Shown here: piece by piece, positions 1-9,831 of the stretch
Layout of the letters: every line of letters begins with the position of its first letter
Numbering within the stretch: the first letter of the stretch is position 1
From: Mucilaginibacter polytrichastri
GTDB lineage: Bacteria > Bacteroidota > Bacteroidia > Sphingobacteriales > Sphingobacteriaceae
Assembly: GCF_001911425.1 (NCBI RefSeq)
Contig: NZ_MPPL01000001.1
Span: 3,480,517-3,544,516, forward strand
Length of the DNA: 64,000 nt
Direction: 5' to 3'
Translations under genes and position numbers: made by a program
The notes under the pieces: model-generated
Seen by the model: the letters and a program-made list of their open reading frames with translations, nothing else
Database searches by the model: none
Told to the model about the DNA's origin: nothing

Positions 1-1
1 G

Positions 2-97
2 GTAGATAACCTTACAAATCAAAAATACTGGTCGTTCCGTTTGGCCCCGCAAAACCCGGCCCGCGTTTCGGTTAGCATGACCTTTAAAATTAAATAG
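2..97 (+). CDS. TonB-dependent receptor, C-terminal end (partial)
   Basis: The 31 codons before the TAG stop at 95-97 belong to a gene that starts outside the window. They encode the end of an outer-membrane barrel: an 'NLTNQKYW' turn followed by a strand of alternating residues ending 'VSVSMTFKIK'. This is the usual last strand of TonB-dependent siderophore receptors. Only 35 bases separate it from the PepSY membrane gene, a pairing typical of iron-siderophore uptake operons. The family call rests on this short tail and on the neighbour, so the substrate cannot be told. Confidence 0.7.
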   Translation, partial: VDNLTNQKYWSFRLAPQNPARVSVSMTFKIK

Positions 98-132
98 TTA
101 ATAAGATTATCAAGCCCACACTGATTATCAAA

Positions 133-1284
133 ATGAGCACTAAGAAAACCACCTTCAAATCCATCACCAACTGGTTACACCTTTGGTTAGGCCTGGCATC
201 TGGTATTATCCTTGTAATTGTTGCCTTAACCGGTACACTATTGGCTTTTGAAGCCGAACTGGAGCCCATTTTTTTCAACCATTATCATGTAGTAAAGCCG
301 GTTGGCCAGCGTTTACCTTTAGATAGTGTAATTACCCTGGCACAAAATGCTTGTGCCGGGCAAAAGGTAAGCCGTGTAATTGTACGCGCCGAAGCCAACC
401 GCAGCATAGAGGTGCGTGTAGGTGCAAAAGGCGACGGTAGTAAAGGCGTTAAATTAGTATACGTTAACCCATATAACGGGCAAATACTTTATAAAGGTGT
501 TTATACCAAAAAGTTTTTTCAACAGGTACGCGGACTACACAGGTTTTTACTGTTGGGCGATACCGGCAAAATAATTACCGGTATATCATGCGCTATATGT
601 TTCTTTTTAACCATCAGCGGGTTGGTATTATGGTGGCCTGCTAATAAAAGCGCTATGAAACAGCGCTTCAAAATTAAATGGAATGCATCGGGCAAACGCC
701 TTAATTGGGATTTGCATGCTGTAACTGGTTTTTACCTGTCGATATTCTTACTAGTAGTTACTTTTACAGGCTTAGTGATGAGCTATGATTGGCTGGAGAA
801 TACCATACTGAAAATGGCCGACGGCAAAATGGCTAAAGAAGCCAAAGTAAAAAGCCCGTCAAAAGGTAAAGAAATTAAGGCGGGTATTTACCAGGATATT
901 ATACAGCAAACCAACCAGATTTATCCGGGGGAAGGTTTTATTGGTATTACTATTCCGCCTAAGCCATCGCAAGCTATTACCGTAACCAAAGAAAATACAA
1001 ACGCAGTGATAGCCTCATCGGATATGGCTTATTTCGATGCCAAAAATGGTAGTCTGCTAAAGAAAGTACCCTTTGAGAAACTAACAACTGGGGCCAAAAT
1101 ACGCAAAATGATAACACCTGCACATACAGGCAGCCTGTTGGGCTGGCCGGGTAAGGTATTAGCTTTAATTGTGAGTTTGTTTACAGCCAGCCTGCCAATT
1201 TCGGGCCTGTTGATATGGCTGGGTAAACGCAGAAAAACGAAGAGGGGTAAACGCATAGCAAGGCCATTGCAAACTGCCGTTTAA
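133..1284 (+). CDS. PepSY-associated TM protein (iron-uptake type)
   Basis: A 383-residue inner-membrane protein of the PepSY_TM family (PiuB/FoxB-like). Four hydrophobic segments are visible at about residues 18-40, 145-168, 197-220 and 340-362. A periplasmic PepSY-like region follows the first, and His residues lie near the membrane (H16 in 'NWLHLW', 'GLHRF', 'WDLHAV', 'PAHTGS'). The C-terminus is a basic tail. FoxB, a member of this family, reduces iron in the siderophore ferrioxamine at the inner membrane. The gene follows a TonB receptor tail by 35 bases, so a role in releasing iron from an imported siderophore is likely by inference. Regulation by Fur is expected, but no Fur box was identified. 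Confidence 0.85.
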   Translation: MSTKKTTFKSITNWLHLWLGLASGIILVIVALTGTLLAFEAELEPIFFNHYHVVKPVGQRLPLDSVITLAQNACAGQKVSRVIVRAEANRSIEVRVGAKGDGSKGVKLVYVNPYNGQILYKGVYTKKFFQQVRGLHRFLLLGDTGKIITGISCAICFFLTISGLVLWWPANKSAMKQRFKIKWNASGKRLNWDLHAVTGFYLSIFLLVVTFTGLVMSYDWLENTILKMADGKMAKEAKVKSPSKGKEIKAGIYQDIIQQTNQIYPGEGFIGITIPPKPSQAITVTKENTNAVIASSDMAYFDAKNGSLLKKVPFEKLTTGAKIRKMITPAHTGSLLGWPGKVLALIVSLFTASLPISGLLIWLGKRRKTKRGKRIARPLQTAV

Positions 1285-1482
1285 TATTTTTTCAGATAAG
1301 GTTTTCGGGGTAAAAGATCAGCCTGTTTGAAACGATTATTCAGTAAGGTTTCATGGTAAGCTTCTGGATTCAGTATTACCTAAACGATATTAGTAGTTTA
1401 ATAAACAGGTAAAAATATAATAATATATATGGTAGATTAAACCTTAAGTGCTAGCTTGTGTTCATACTAAAAAACAATTAAG

Positions 1483-1851
1483 ATGAAACGACTGATTTTA
1501 ATATTATTCCTTGCAACAGGATTAAGCACTTTAACTTATGCCAAGGGCGATAAAACACCTGAGCAAAAAGCAACACAAAAAACAGAAACACTAAAGAAAA
1601 AACTAAACCTTACGGCAGACCAAACCGCAAAGGTAAAAGCCATTATGCTTACACAGGCAACAGCGGCTGATAAGTTAAAAAAAGCCAAACCTAAAGATGA
1701 AAAACAGCAAAAGGAAGCTATCGCCAAACAAACCGATGCTAAGCTAAACGCTGTTTTTACCGCCAGCCAGAAAACAGGCTATGAAGCTTTAAAGGCAGAG
1801 AAAAAAGAAAAGAAAGCTGAGAAAAAAGCTGCCAAGGCAAAAAAAGCTTAA
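1483..1851 (+). CDS. Small secreted Lys/Ala-rich protein, LTxxQ-like
   Basis: A 122-residue protein with a clear signal peptide (about residues 1-21, ending 'LTYA'). The mature part is highly charged and helical, very rich in Lys and Ala, with a 'LNLTADQTAKVKAIM' segment recalling the LTxxQ motif of the Spy/CpxP periplasmic chaperones. The tail is almost pure Lys/Ala/Glu. Similar short proteins are common in Bacteroidota and are often annotated DUF4890-like or hypothetical. It stands alone, with a hairpin terminator right after the stop. Function not established; a stress-type periplasmic helper is a guess from the motif. Confidence 0.7.
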   Translation: MKRLILILFLATGLSTLTYAKGDKTPEQKATQKTETLKKKLNLTADQTAKVKAIMLTQATAADKLKKAKPKDEKQQKEAIAKQTDAKLNAVFTASQKTGYEALKAEKKEKKAEKKAAKAKKA

Positions 1852-2174
1852 AAACAATTTTTCAATCAATAAAACAGCAACTCAAATGGGTTGCTCTTTT
1901 GTTAAATATCCTCCCCCAAATAAAATCTCCGGCTAAAAATCACTACTTAAAGTAAAGTAATTGCAGCCATAAGTATTAAATCACAACCCTTGTGTTTAAT
2001 AGCACTTCAACGGTTTTTCGCTATATATTTTTTAAATAACTTTAACATTTTCTGCTGATAATCAACACTTTGATTTAAAATAAGCTTATATATTAACCAA
2101 CCCGATATATACCCAGCTATTATTAATCAAACATTAAGGGATTATCTATAGGTTAAATTTATTGTAATAAACAA
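1852..2174. other. Intergenic region, 323 bp
   Basis: Apart from the hairpin terminator at its left end, this is AT-rich leader sequence for the coupled thioredoxin-like/hybrid-kinase genes. A TTTG lies near 2071, but I could not place a convincing -7 box at the right spacing. No small gene or RNA is apparent. Confidence 0.5.
1876..1899 (+). terminator. Intrinsic terminator after the Lys-rich gene
   Basis: AGCAAC-TC-aaat-GG-GTTGCT forms an 8-pair stem (one G-T wobble) with a 4-base loop, followed by CTTTT. It lies 24 bases after the stop codon. Confidence 0.6.
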
Positions 2175-2762
2175 ATGAAAAATACATTGATCGCCACCTG
2201 GTTGATCTCACTTACGGCTTTGCTATGTAGCCTGTTCTGGTACAACGAATACAGATACAACTTACCAACCCCAATACCTCCGCATTATAACGCAATTAAA
2301 AATGGGCAATACGTTAAATTAGATCAACAGCTAAGCTTCAATAATAATAAACCCGTTTTCCTTCACTTTTTTAACCCGGATTGCCCATGCTCAAGGTTTA
2401 ATATTAAGCATTTTAAAGAAATAGCACTTAAGTACAGCAACAGGGTAAATTTTGCAATTATCGTAATATCTGCACAACCGTTTGATGCTAAAGCAATTCA
2501 ACGTAAATTTGAACTGAGCATACCCGTTATACATGATCCGGCACTGGCAGTTATATGCGGCGTATACTCAACACCACAAGCTGTAATTATAAATAGTGAT
2601 AAAAAACTGTTTTATCGTGGAAACTATAATCGCAGCAGATATTGTACAGATACACAAACCGCTTATGCCCGCCAGGCACTTGATGACCTGGTAAACAAAA
2701 GGACAAACAGCAGTACAGACTTTTTAGCTACCAAGGCATACGGATGCCAACTTTCTGAATGA
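2175..2762 (+). CDS. Membrane-anchored thioredoxin-like protein (DUF6436 type)
   Basis: A 195-residue protein with one N-terminal membrane segment (about residues 5-23) and an extracytoplasmic thioredoxin-like fold. The redox site is unusual: 'NPDCPCSRF' (C70, C72, a CPC pair) rather than CxxC. A cis-Pro-type 'YSTPQAVII' follows at about residue 136, then a conserved 'NRSRYCT' segment. The pattern fits the DUF6436/AhpC-TSA-like group. Its TGA stop overlaps the start of the hybrid histidine kinase in an ATGA, so the two are translationally coupled. A redox-sensing or redox-signalling partnership is inferred from this coupling only. Confidence 0.75.
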   Translation: MKNTLIATWLISLTALLCSLFWYNEYRYNLPTPIPPHYNAIKNGQYVKLDQQLSFNNNKPVFLHFFNPDCPCSRFNIKHFKEIALKYSNRVNFAIIVISAQPFDAKAIQRKFELSIPVIHDPALAVICGVYSTPQAVIINSDKKLFYRGNYNRSRYCTDTQTAYARQALDDLVNKRTNSSTDFLATKAYGCQLSE

Positions 2763-5128
2763 TTGATATGACAACAAACAACCTGGACCCAGATTTTTTA
2801 TTACAAAAACAACGTCTTAAGCAACAGGTAAACAAACGGTCTGACAGGCTGATGGATTATTTTCTGTTTTGCTATGCTGCCGCCGCATTATTTTTTGCCA
2901 TATTTTATGAAACCTGGTTTATGGCTTTGTCTGTGACCGGCGTTTTGTTGCTTGCTTATTACTCGGTAAAGCTGGCACTGCCAAAATCAGATCTGTACCA
3001 ATATGTAATGAGCGCCGTGCTGGGCTTTTTTATGGCACTGTTTATTTACCAGATGCACGGTATGTTCGAGATGCACTTTTTTGCATTTATAGGCAGTGCA
3101 ATGCTTATCACCTATCAAAACTGGAAATTGCAGCTACCCATGTTTATTGTTGTGGCTGTACACCATATTGTATTTAGTTATTTACAACACATGGGGGTAG
3201 ATGGTATCTACTTTTCGCAACTCCCTTATTATGATTTTGGCACATTAGTTATACACCTTGTGCTTACCGTGGTTATTTATTTTGTATGCGGTTTGTGGGC
3301 ATACCAGTTAGATAAGTACGGGGATATCCAGATCAGGCAGACTATTAAAATTGGTAGTTTTCAAAAAGAATCGGAACTGCACGAGGAAAGAAAACGCAAC
3401 GAGAGCGTAATGAAGGCCTACATGCAGGATCTTGAAAAGATTAATGATGAATTAATGGCATCCAAGTTACTGGCCGAGCAAAGTCGCCTGGATGCAGACA
3501 ATGCCCGCGAAGCCGAAGAAACAGCCCACCGCCAAACCGAGAAGGCATTGCTGGAGGCCGAACGCGCCAACCAGGCCAAAAGCACCTTTTTGGCCACCAT
3601 GAGCCACGAGATAAGAACACCGATGAACGGGGTTATAGGGATGTCATACCTCTTGTCAGACACCCCACTAAGCGAGCAGCAACGCTTATATACCGATACC
3701 ATAACCGCCAGCGGCGAAAACCTGCTGGTTGTAATTAATGATATATTAGACTATTCTAAAATTGAAGCAGGCAGCATGGAGCTCGATATTTTCGACCTCG
3801 ACCTGCGCAGTTGTATTGAAGATGTACTGGATATATGCAGCACCACAGCCGGGCAAAAAAGCATAGAAGTAGGTTACCTGATTGAAGATGATGTACCCCT
3901 GCAAATTGTGGGCGATAAAACCCGCCTGCAACAAATATTAACCAACCTGCTAGGCAACGCACTTAAATTTACCGAGCAGGGCGAGGTGTTTGTAACCGTA
4001 AAAAAGGTGGGCATTTTCCACGATAATTCCATGACCCTGCAGTTTGAAGTGCGCGACACAGGCATTGGCATCAGCGAAGAAAAGCTGCAGCGACTATTCA
4101 AAGCATTTTCTCAAGGCGACTCATCAACTACGCGCCGTTATGGCGGCACTGGGCTGGGCCTGGTAATATCAGAGAAACTGGTTAAAATGATGAAAGGTAC
4201 CATGAGTGTAGAGAGTAAACCAAACGAAGGCTCTACCTTTATTTTTACCATACACACTACTATTGGCAGAAGGGTATTAACCCCGTATACACAATATAAT
4301 ATGAGCGCCTTTGCAGGCCGCAAGGTGCTGGTGGTTGATGATAATGCCACCAACCTTACCATCTTGAAAAAGCAGATGGAAAAATGGAAACTGGTACCCG
4401 TTATAGCCAATGGCAGCACAGAGGGTTTATCAGAATTTAAGCAGGGCGACTTCGACCTGGTGATTACCGATTTTAACATGCCTGACATGGATGGACACCG
4501 GCTTACCGAAGAAATTAAAAAACTAAATGCCAATATCCCAGTATTGTTGCTAAGCTCGGTATGCGACCAAAGCCAGCTTCAAAAACCGGGTTTATATACA
4601 TCTATACTTACTAAACCTGTTAAAGAATATATTTTAAGCAAACATATCTCAGATGCTTTAAAGGGCAGTAACGACGTGCCTGCAAAAGATGAAGCAGCCG
4701 GACAAAAAATATCCGGTGAATTTGCCAAAAGCAATCCCCTTAAAATCTTAATTGCCGAAGACAATAAGATTAACCAGCGTGTAATGATCCAGGTGCTTAA
4801 AAAGCTGGGATACCACGATGCTGATGTTGCCGATGATGGAGCAATTGCATTAAAAATGGCTGCCGGTAAAGCCTACGATATTATTTTAATGGACGTGCAA
4901 ATGCCCGAAATGGATGGCATGGAGGCTACCCGGGTAATTAGAAACACGTTAAGTACGCAACCGGTAATTATGGCTCTTACTGCCAACACCATGCAGGGCG
5001 ACCGCGAAGATTGCCTGCGCGCCGGCATGGACGATTATATTGGTAAACCCATAAAAGTTGATGAGCTGATTGCCAAACTGGCACACTGGTATTGGAAAAT
5101 GCAATTTAACAACGAAGCGACCCGGTAA
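2759..5128 (+). CDS. Hybrid histidine kinase, His-rich membrane sensor, two receivers
   Basis: A 789-residue protein. Residues about 32-185 form five or six membrane spans with conserved-looking His residues (H100 and H106 in '[10 protein letters not shown]', H135/H136 in 'AVHHIVF', H144). This pattern is like the membrane sensor of some chemotaxis receptors. A coiled coil (about 195-270) leads to the HisKA domain with phospho-acceptor H283 ('[12 protein letters not shown]'), then an HATPase domain (N box 'LLGNALKFT', G boxes 'DTGIGI', 'GGTGLGL'). Two receiver domains follow with phospho-acceptors D571 ('[11 protein letters not shown]') and D712 ('[11 protein letters not shown]'). No output domain is attached, so an unlinked effector is expected. 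It is co-translated with the thioredoxin-like gene. The ligand is unknown. Confidence 0.9.
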   Translation: MIDMTTNNLDPDFLLQKQRLKQQVNKRSDRLMDYFLFCYAAAALFFAIFYETWFMALSVTGVLLLAYYSVKLALPKSDLYQYVMSAVLGFFMALFIYQMHGMFEMHFFAFIGSAMLITYQNWKLQLPMFIVVAVHHIVFSYLQHMGVDGIYFSQLPYYDFGTLVIHLVLTVVIYFVCGLWAYQLDKYGDIQIRQTIKIGSFQKESELHEERKRNESVMKAYMQDLEKINDELMASKLLAEQSRLDADNAREAEETAHRQTEKALLEAERANQAKSTFLATMSHEIRTPMNGVIGMSYLLSDTPLSEQQRLYTDTITASGENLLVVINDILDYSKIEAGSMELDIFDLDLRSCIEDVLDICSTTAGQKSIEVGYLIEDDVPLQIVGDKTRLQQILTNLLGNALKFTEQGEVFVTVKKVGIFHDNSMTLQFEVRDTGIGISEEKLQRLFKAFSQGDSSTTRRYGGTGLGLVISEKLVKMMKGTMSVESKPNEGSTFIFTIHTTIGRRVLTPYTQYNMSAFAGRKVLVVDDNATNLTILKKQMEKWKLVPVIANGSTEGLSEFKQGDFDLVITDFNMPDMDGHRLTEEIKKLNANIPVLLLSSVCDQSQLQKPGLYTSILTKPVKEYILSKHISDALKGSNDVPAKDEAAGQKISGEFAKSNPLKILIAEDNKINQRVMIQVLKKLGYHDADVADDGAIALKMAAGKAYDIILMDVQMPEMDGMEATRVIRNTLSTQPVIMALTANTMQGDREDCLRAGMDDYIGKPIKVDELIAKLAHWYWKMQFNNEATR

Positions 5129-5141
5129 CCAGGTCGCTTCG
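5113..5141 (+). terminator. Hairpin overlapping the hybrid-kinase stop
   Basis: CGAAGCGACC and GGTCGCTTCG pair across a 9-base loop that contains the TAA stop (5126-5128). The U-tract is poor, so it may be an mRNA 3'-end stabiliser rather than a true terminator. It separates this gene from the convergent cfa-like gene. Confidence 0.45.
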
Positions 5142-5263
5142 CATTGTTGATTATATAAATGAATTAACCAGCAAGTTTCGACTTTTAACAACGGCAGGAT
5201 TTTACCCATCTCATCTTGTTTCTTGTCTCTCGATTCCTGCTTCTATATTACTCCCTCTCCTCG

Positions 5264-6502
5264 CTATCGCTCTATATTATTTGGCCTGCTGTAAACCAAG
5301 TGCATTACATTGATGTTACGCATGGCAAATGCGGCTTCGCAATAGCACAGGTAATAGTTCCATTTGCGGATAAAGCGATCATCGAAACCCAGCACTTTAA
5401 TATTTTGTAAACTGGCATTAAACTGGTTATGCCATAGTTTAAGCGTGGTTGCGTAATCAATGCCCAAGTCTTTTAAATCAACCAGGGTTAAATCGCCGGT
5501 ACGGTTAACGGCCGCGTTAATGGCCCCTACCGATGGAAGCAATGATCCCGGGAAAATATGTTTCTGAATCCAATCCACACCTTTCCGTAAACTATCATAC
5601 CGCGAATCGGGACTGGTAATTACTTGTATGGCCAGTATGCCGTTGGGTTTAAGCATTTCGTGGCAGCGTTTAAAATATTCGTCGAGGTATTTATGGCCTA
5701 CGGCTTCCAGCATTTCAACAGATACCAGTTTGTCAAACCGGCCTTCCATCTGGCGATAGTCTTTCATCAGTATCTCTACCCTATCGCTTAGTCCGGCTGC
5801 CTCCACCCGTTCGCGGGCCATCTTCAATTGCTCTTCAGATATCGTTAGCGAGGTAACCTTGCAGCCATAGTTTTTAGCCATGTAAATAGCATTACCACCC
5901 CAGCCGCTGCCAATTTCCAGCACATGGTCGGTTGATTTTAAATGCAGTTGGCGGCAAAGGCGCTCGTATTTGGCATATTGGGCTTCCTCCAGCGACAAAC
6001 CTTCTTTATAAAAGTAAGCGGCAGAGTAGGTCATAGTCGGGTCGAGAAAACTGGCGAAGAAATCATTATTGAGATCATAATGCTCCGAGATATTTTTGCG
6101 TGATCCGGTAACCGTATTAGCCCTTTTAGATTGGCAGACCTTGTTAAACAATTTTAACAGGTTTAATGCCATTGATTGCGATTTGCTGCCGGATACACCA
6201 GGCGCATTTTCAATATTTAACAGTATCCATTTAATTACACTGGTAACACTATCGGTATCCCACAATCCGTCTACATAAGCCTCGCCAAAACCAATATCAC
6301 CATATAAAATAATGCGCTTGTAAAAATCCTCATCGTTAATAGAGATCCGGGCCGAAATATTGCCTTCGCCATTACCAATAACAAGCATTTCGCCATCGGG
6401 CAGCGTTAAATGAAGGTGGCCTTTATTCATGGAAGAGAGCACCTCCAAAACTACATTTTGGTAGAAACTGCTTTTCTTTACAAGTGTTAATGTATTGGGC
6501 AT
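5264..6502 (-). CDS. cfa: Cyclopropane-fatty-acyl-phospholipid synthase family
   Basis: A 412-residue protein of normal length for Cfa. It has the N-terminal lipid-binding part, then a SAM-methyltransferase core with motif I 'VLEIGSGWGG', 'VSVEMLEAVG' and a C-terminal 'YYLCYCEAAF...YSRP' block. In E. coli Cfa the catalytic Cys lies in the matching 'YYLNACAGAF' block, and the Cys is kept here. The family transfers a methylene or methyl group from SAM to the double bond of membrane phospholipid acyl chains. It is the last gene of a minus-strand run with DUF1365, an FAD oxidoreductase, an alpha/beta hydrolase and a second Cfa-like enzyme. The 76-base gap before it allows co-transcription. The product could be a methylated or furan precursor rather than a cyclopropane. 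Confidence 0.88.
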   Translation of the reverse strand: MPNTLTLVKKSSFYQNVVLEVLSSMNKGHLHLTLPDGEMLVIGNGEGNISARISINDEDFYKRIILYGDIGFGEAYVDGLWDTDSVTSVIKWILLNIENAPGVSGSKSQSMALNLLKLFNKVCQSKRANTVTGSRKNISEHYDLNNDFFASFLDPTMTYSAAYFYKEGLSLEEAQYAKYERLCRQLHLKSTDHVLEIGSGWGGNAIYMAKNYGCKVTSLTISEEQLKMARERVEAAGLSDRVEILMKDYRQMEGRFDKLVSVEMLEAVGHKYLDEYFKRCHEMLKPNGILAIQVITSPDSRYDSLRKGVDWIQKHIFPGSLLPSVGAINAAVNRTGDLTLVDLKDLGIDYATTLKLWHNQFNASLQNIKVLGFDDRFIRKWNYYLCYCEAAFAMRNINVMHLVYSRPNNIER

Positions 6503-6578
6503 GGTAATAATTATCGGCTTTAAGCTGTATTTTATGTACTTACGGATTTTGTTTACCCTAAAGTTTTTGCCGGTTAGC

Positions 6579-7403
6579 TTATTTAGGCTGATATGGGCGA
6601 TATACTCCTTTTTGAAGATGGATATTTGCCTGCTTGCTATGAAAAGGCAGCTTCTTTAACCACAACTTTAAAGCCTGCCAGTGAATTAAACCAATAACTT
6701 TTAACGTAATTAAAGGGAAGCTAAAAAAGTAATACAACAGTTTAGCATCGGTAAGCGGCACCCGTTTGCCTTGCAGCGTGCTGATGAAAAAGCGGTTACC
6801 ATCTTTATCAAAATCGTCTATCTTAATATTTAATTTTTCGCCGGGTACCTCCAGGTTAAAATCAAAATTGGTATCCATATCAATAAACGGCGATACGTAG
6901 AAATATTTAGTGGTGTTAAGCCGGAAGTTATCCCCGTATTGGGTACCCATGCCTAAAAAATAGGGCTTAATCTCCAGGTAGGTATTGCACACTTCTACCA
7001 CGCTGCAAAACGGTTCGTCGTGCTCATCGTAACAGAAGTAAAATGATACCGGGTTAAACTGGTAGCCCAGCGTACATAAATTGGTGAGCATCATAATGCG
7101 ACCGGTGCCGATATTTACACCCTGTGTTTTCAGGTATTCGGTAATATGCTCGCGAATATTTTTAGATCTATCCGGATTTTCTTTCGGCAGCTGTAAATGA
7201 TCCTGATCCCGAAAGTTAAACAGGTTGAACCGGTTCCGGCTCATCCAGCGCAGGCGTTTATTAAGGCTGTCAATCTCGTCCAGATCGAGGTAAAACATAA
7301 AGATATCATAGTGAAAACGATGCACTTTAGGCGCCAAACGATGGTGCATTACCCTGGCCTTATATAAACACGAATTAATAGCGGCTTTTGCCATACTATA
7401 CAT
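6579..7403 (-). CDS. DUF1365 family protein
   Basis: A 274-residue protein of the DUF1365 family (COG3496), recognised by 'YKARVMHHRLAPKVHRFHYDIF' at the N-terminus (shortened here in meaning: Tyr, paired His and Arg-Phe), 'LTNLCTLGYQFNPVSFYFCYD' in the middle, and 'WQALKLWLKKLPFH' near the end. No enzyme motif of a known fold is obvious. The family almost always sits between a COG2907 FAD enzyme and a Cfa enzyme, as it does here. That association has been linked in alphaproteobacteria to unusual membrane fatty acids, including furan fatty acids. It starts 5 bases after the FAD gene stop. Biochemical role unknown. Confidence 0.85.
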   Translation of the reverse strand: MYSMAKAAINSCLYKARVMHHRLAPKVHRFHYDIFMFYLDLDEIDSLNKRLRWMSRNRFNLFNFRDQDHLQLPKENPDRSKNIREHITEYLKTQGVNIGTGRIMMLTNLCTLGYQFNPVSFYFCYDEHDEPFCSVVEVCNTYLEIKPYFLGMGTQYGDNFRLNTTKYFYVSPFIDMDTNFDFNLEVPGEKLNIKIDDFDKDGNRFFISTLQGKRVPLTDAKLLYYFFSFPLITLKVIGLIHWQALKLWLKKLPFHSKQANIHLQKGVYRPYQPK

Positions 7404-7408
7404 ACGCT

Positions 7409-8695
7409 TTAAACCGGCGGCCGGATGATACTATCATCATAAACAGGTTTGCCCAGCAATTGCGAGCATAACTGCACTGCGCTGGCAAAGGCATCTTCAT
7501 GAAAACCATATTTAAAATAACTGCCGCAATAATAGACCGGGCCGGTTTCATTAAGCTTATACAGCTGTGCCTGGGCATTAATTGCGGATACATCAAAAAG
7601 TGGGTGCTCGTAATCTATTTCCTTGATAATCTTCTTTTCGTCGATCCCATTGTGCGGGTTAACAGATACGAAGTAATTCTTTTTGTTTGATACCTGCTGC
7701 AACCGGTTCATCCAGTAAATGGTGCTGGGTTCTAAACGCCCGTTTTGTTCCTGTATACGATAGTTCCAGCTGGCCCAGGCCAGTTTAGCTTTGGGCATTA
7801 TGCTTTCGTCGGTATGTAGGGTAGCTTTGTTGTACTGGTATTTAAAATTAGAAAGCAGGCTTTGCTCCAGCGCTGTAGGATCATCCCGCAGGGCCAGTGC
7901 CTGGTCGCCATGCGTAGCAATAATCACCCGGTCAAATACTTCCTGCGTGCCGTCGCTGGCATGTACAACGGCCTTACCATCCTGATGCGATACCCTGATG
8001 GCCTTGCGGTTAATATGGATCTTATCTTTAAAAGGCTTAATCAATATTTCGCGGTAAGCCTGGCTGCCGTTATCCAGCGTGTACCATTGGTGCTGGGTAT
8101 CGAGGCCTAAAAAGCCATGGTTCAGAAAAAAACGAATCAGCGTTACAGCCGGGAAATCCAGCATCTGCTCCATCGGTGTAGACCATACTGCCGAGCTCAT
8201 CGGCACCAAATACTTCCACAGCATTTCCTCACCAAAATTAAACTCCCGGATATATTGGCCGATAGAGTAATTGGCATATTTAGGATCGTCGAGGATCTTA
8301 ACGCTCTCCTTATTAAACCTGCCTATCTGCATCAGCATTTTAATGTACTTGGGGCTGAAGATATTCTTGCGCTGTGCGAATAAATGATTAACACTCGAGC
8401 CGCTATACTCCAACCCGCTCGGCACGTGCTGCACACTGAAAGACATATCTGTTTTTTTAACAGGCGCATTAATTTCTTTGAATAGCTTGCAAAGGTTGGG
8501 ATAGGTTTTGTAATTAAACACCATAAACCCGGTATCAATGTAAACCGGTTTACCATCTTCATCAACCGTTACGGTATTGGTGTGGCCGCCAACATAATCG
8601 TTCTGCTCGTAAAAGGTAAGGTCGGTTGTGTTTTGCAGAAAGTGCCCGCAGCCCATACCGGCAATACCGGTTCCAATAATTGCGGTTTTATGCAT
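7409..8695 (-). CDS. NAD/FAD-binding oxidoreductase (COG2907 type)
   Basis: A 428-residue flavoprotein. The N-terminus has a Rossmann FAD motif 'IIGTGIAGMGCG' and the amine-oxidase-like 'YVGGHTNTV' that binds the flavin. The rest resembles the COG2907 amine-oxidase/desaturase-like family, with 'DTGFMVFN', 'VIIATHGDQAL' and a final 'CGSYFKYGFHEDAF' FAD-contact segment. Genes of this type stand beside DUF1365 and Cfa in many bacteria and probably act on phospholipid acyl chains (desaturation or isomerisation). It lies 2 bases after the hydrolase stop and 5 before DUF1365, so it is surely in the same transcript. Confidence 0.88.
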   Translation of the reverse strand: MHKTAIIGTGIAGMGCGHFLQNTTDLTFYEQNDYVGGHTNTVTVDEDGKPVYIDTGFMVFNYKTYPNLCKLFKEINAPVKKTDMSFSVQHVPSGLEYSGSSVNHLFAQRKNIFSPKYIKMLMQIGRFNKESVKILDDPKYANYSIGQYIREFNFGEEMLWKYLVPMSSAVWSTPMEQMLDFPAVTLIRFFLNHGFLGLDTQHQWYTLDNGSQAYREILIKPFKDKIHINRKAIRVSHQDGKAVVHASDGTQEVFDRVIIATHGDQALALRDDPTALEQSLLSNFKYQYNKATLHTDESIMPKAKLAWASWNYRIQEQNGRLEPSTIYWMNRLQQVSNKKNYFVSVNPHNGIDEKKIIKEIDYEHPLFDVSAINAQAQLYKLNETGPVYYCGSYFKYGFHEDAFASAVQLCSQLLGKPVYDDSIIRPPV

Positions 8696-8697
8696 AG

Positions 8698-9831
8698 CTA
8701 TTGAGTTATCGTATTTAAAAAAGTTTCTACTGCGTAGGTTGATAGCTGCCCGCCCGGCCCGTTAATATTGTAATCGAAGCCGTGCGTTGCCCAGGGTAGT
8801 TTAAGCCAGTAATGTTGAATGCCGTTTTGCTGTAGTTTTTCATTGAGCCTACGGCTATGCTCATAAGCAACCAGCACATCGTTATACCCGTGGATAATTA
8901 ATGTTGGCGGCGATTGCTTATCCACAAACTCCAGCGGAGAGCATGCCACATATTTAGCAGGTACCTGCTCATACTTACCACCTATGTAGTTCACCATTAC
9001 CTTGCGCGAATCCATAATCAACGGATTAGATGGTATGGAGTATCCCCAAACCATATCGGCAGGCCCGTAAAAATCAATTACACCGATAATCGCTTTATCG
9101 TGCAGGGTATAAGCAGCCAGCAAGGCAATTTGCGCGCCTGCCGAACGGCCCAGCAAAATAATTTTATTGGTATCGATATATAACTTATCGGCATGCTTAC
9201 GCAGGTATTTGATGCAATTTTCAATATCCTCAACCGGTGCCGGGGTTTTGTATTGGGGTGCTAAACGATAATTAATAGAAGCCACATGGTAACCGCGCCC
9301 GGCCAGGAAGCCATTTAATTCTGGCAATTGCTGGCTGTCGCCGCTGCTCCACGAGCCGCCATGCACCACAATAACAACCGGCCGTTTACCCAAAACCCTT
9401 GATTGATAAAAATCGAGTTTCAAGGCTATATCGGGGTAATTAACATAAGTATGTGTCTTAAACTGCGATGGCTGAGCTGATGCAATAAGTTTATTTAAAC
9501 TAAACGGCTGGCGGTAAGGATAACTGACACGTGCAGTATCTGCACCGCTTAGCGATTGCACCATATCTTGCTTCAGGCTTTTTGAGATCCAGTAAGCCCT
9601 GACAATTGGCGACAAGAAAAGCACAATGGCTATTATGCCAATAACATTACCTGCCAGGCGGTATGGTATATTCCAGATACCCCATGAGGTTAACAGTACA
9701 GAGATCCCAACAAATATCAGCGGGTACTCTGTTACCATAATAGCCATCAGCCACAGATAATAGGCTGGTGCTTTACACACTGCCAGTAACGATAACAGCA
9801 ATAAAATAACGAGTAAAATAAGCCTGATCAT
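8698..9831 (-). CDS. Membrane-anchored alpha/beta hydrolase
   Basis: A 377-residue protein with two or three N-terminal membrane segments (about residues 3-18, 25-47, 60-78) followed by an esterase/lipase domain of the HSL/BD-FAE type. The oxyanion-hole motif is 'HGGSW' (157-161). The triad can be read as S230 ('GRSAGAQ'), D318 ('HGYNDV') and H350 ('ATHGFD'). Its ATG overlaps the stop of the upstream methyltransferase by 4 bases, and the FAD gene follows 2 bases later. In this lipid cluster it may deacylate or remodel membrane lipids; the substrate is unknown. Confidence 0.85.
   Translation of the reverse strand: MIRLILLVILLLLSLLAVCKAPAYYLWLMAIMVTEYPLIFVGISVLLTSWGIWNIPYRLAGNVIGIIAIVLFLSPIVRAYWISKSLKQDMVQSLSGADTARVSYPYRQPFSLNKLIASAQPSQFKTHTYVNYPDIALKLDFYQSRVLGKRPVVIVVHGGSWSSGDSQQLPELNGFLAGRGYHVASINYRLAPQYKTPAPVEDIENCIKYLRKHADKLYIDTNKIILLGRSAGAQIALLAAYTLHDKAIIGVIDFYGPADMVWGYSIPSNPLIMDSRKVMVNYIGGKYEQVPAKYVACSPLEFVDKQSPPTLIIHGYNDVLVAYEHSRRLNEKLQQNGIQHYWLKLPWATHGFDYNINGPGGQLSTYAVETFLNTITQ

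Noticed and set aside
5142..5263. A possible small gene or RNA after the hybrid kinase
   Set aside because: The sequence is purine-rich on the minus strand but has no start, no stable fold and no coding pattern that I can support.
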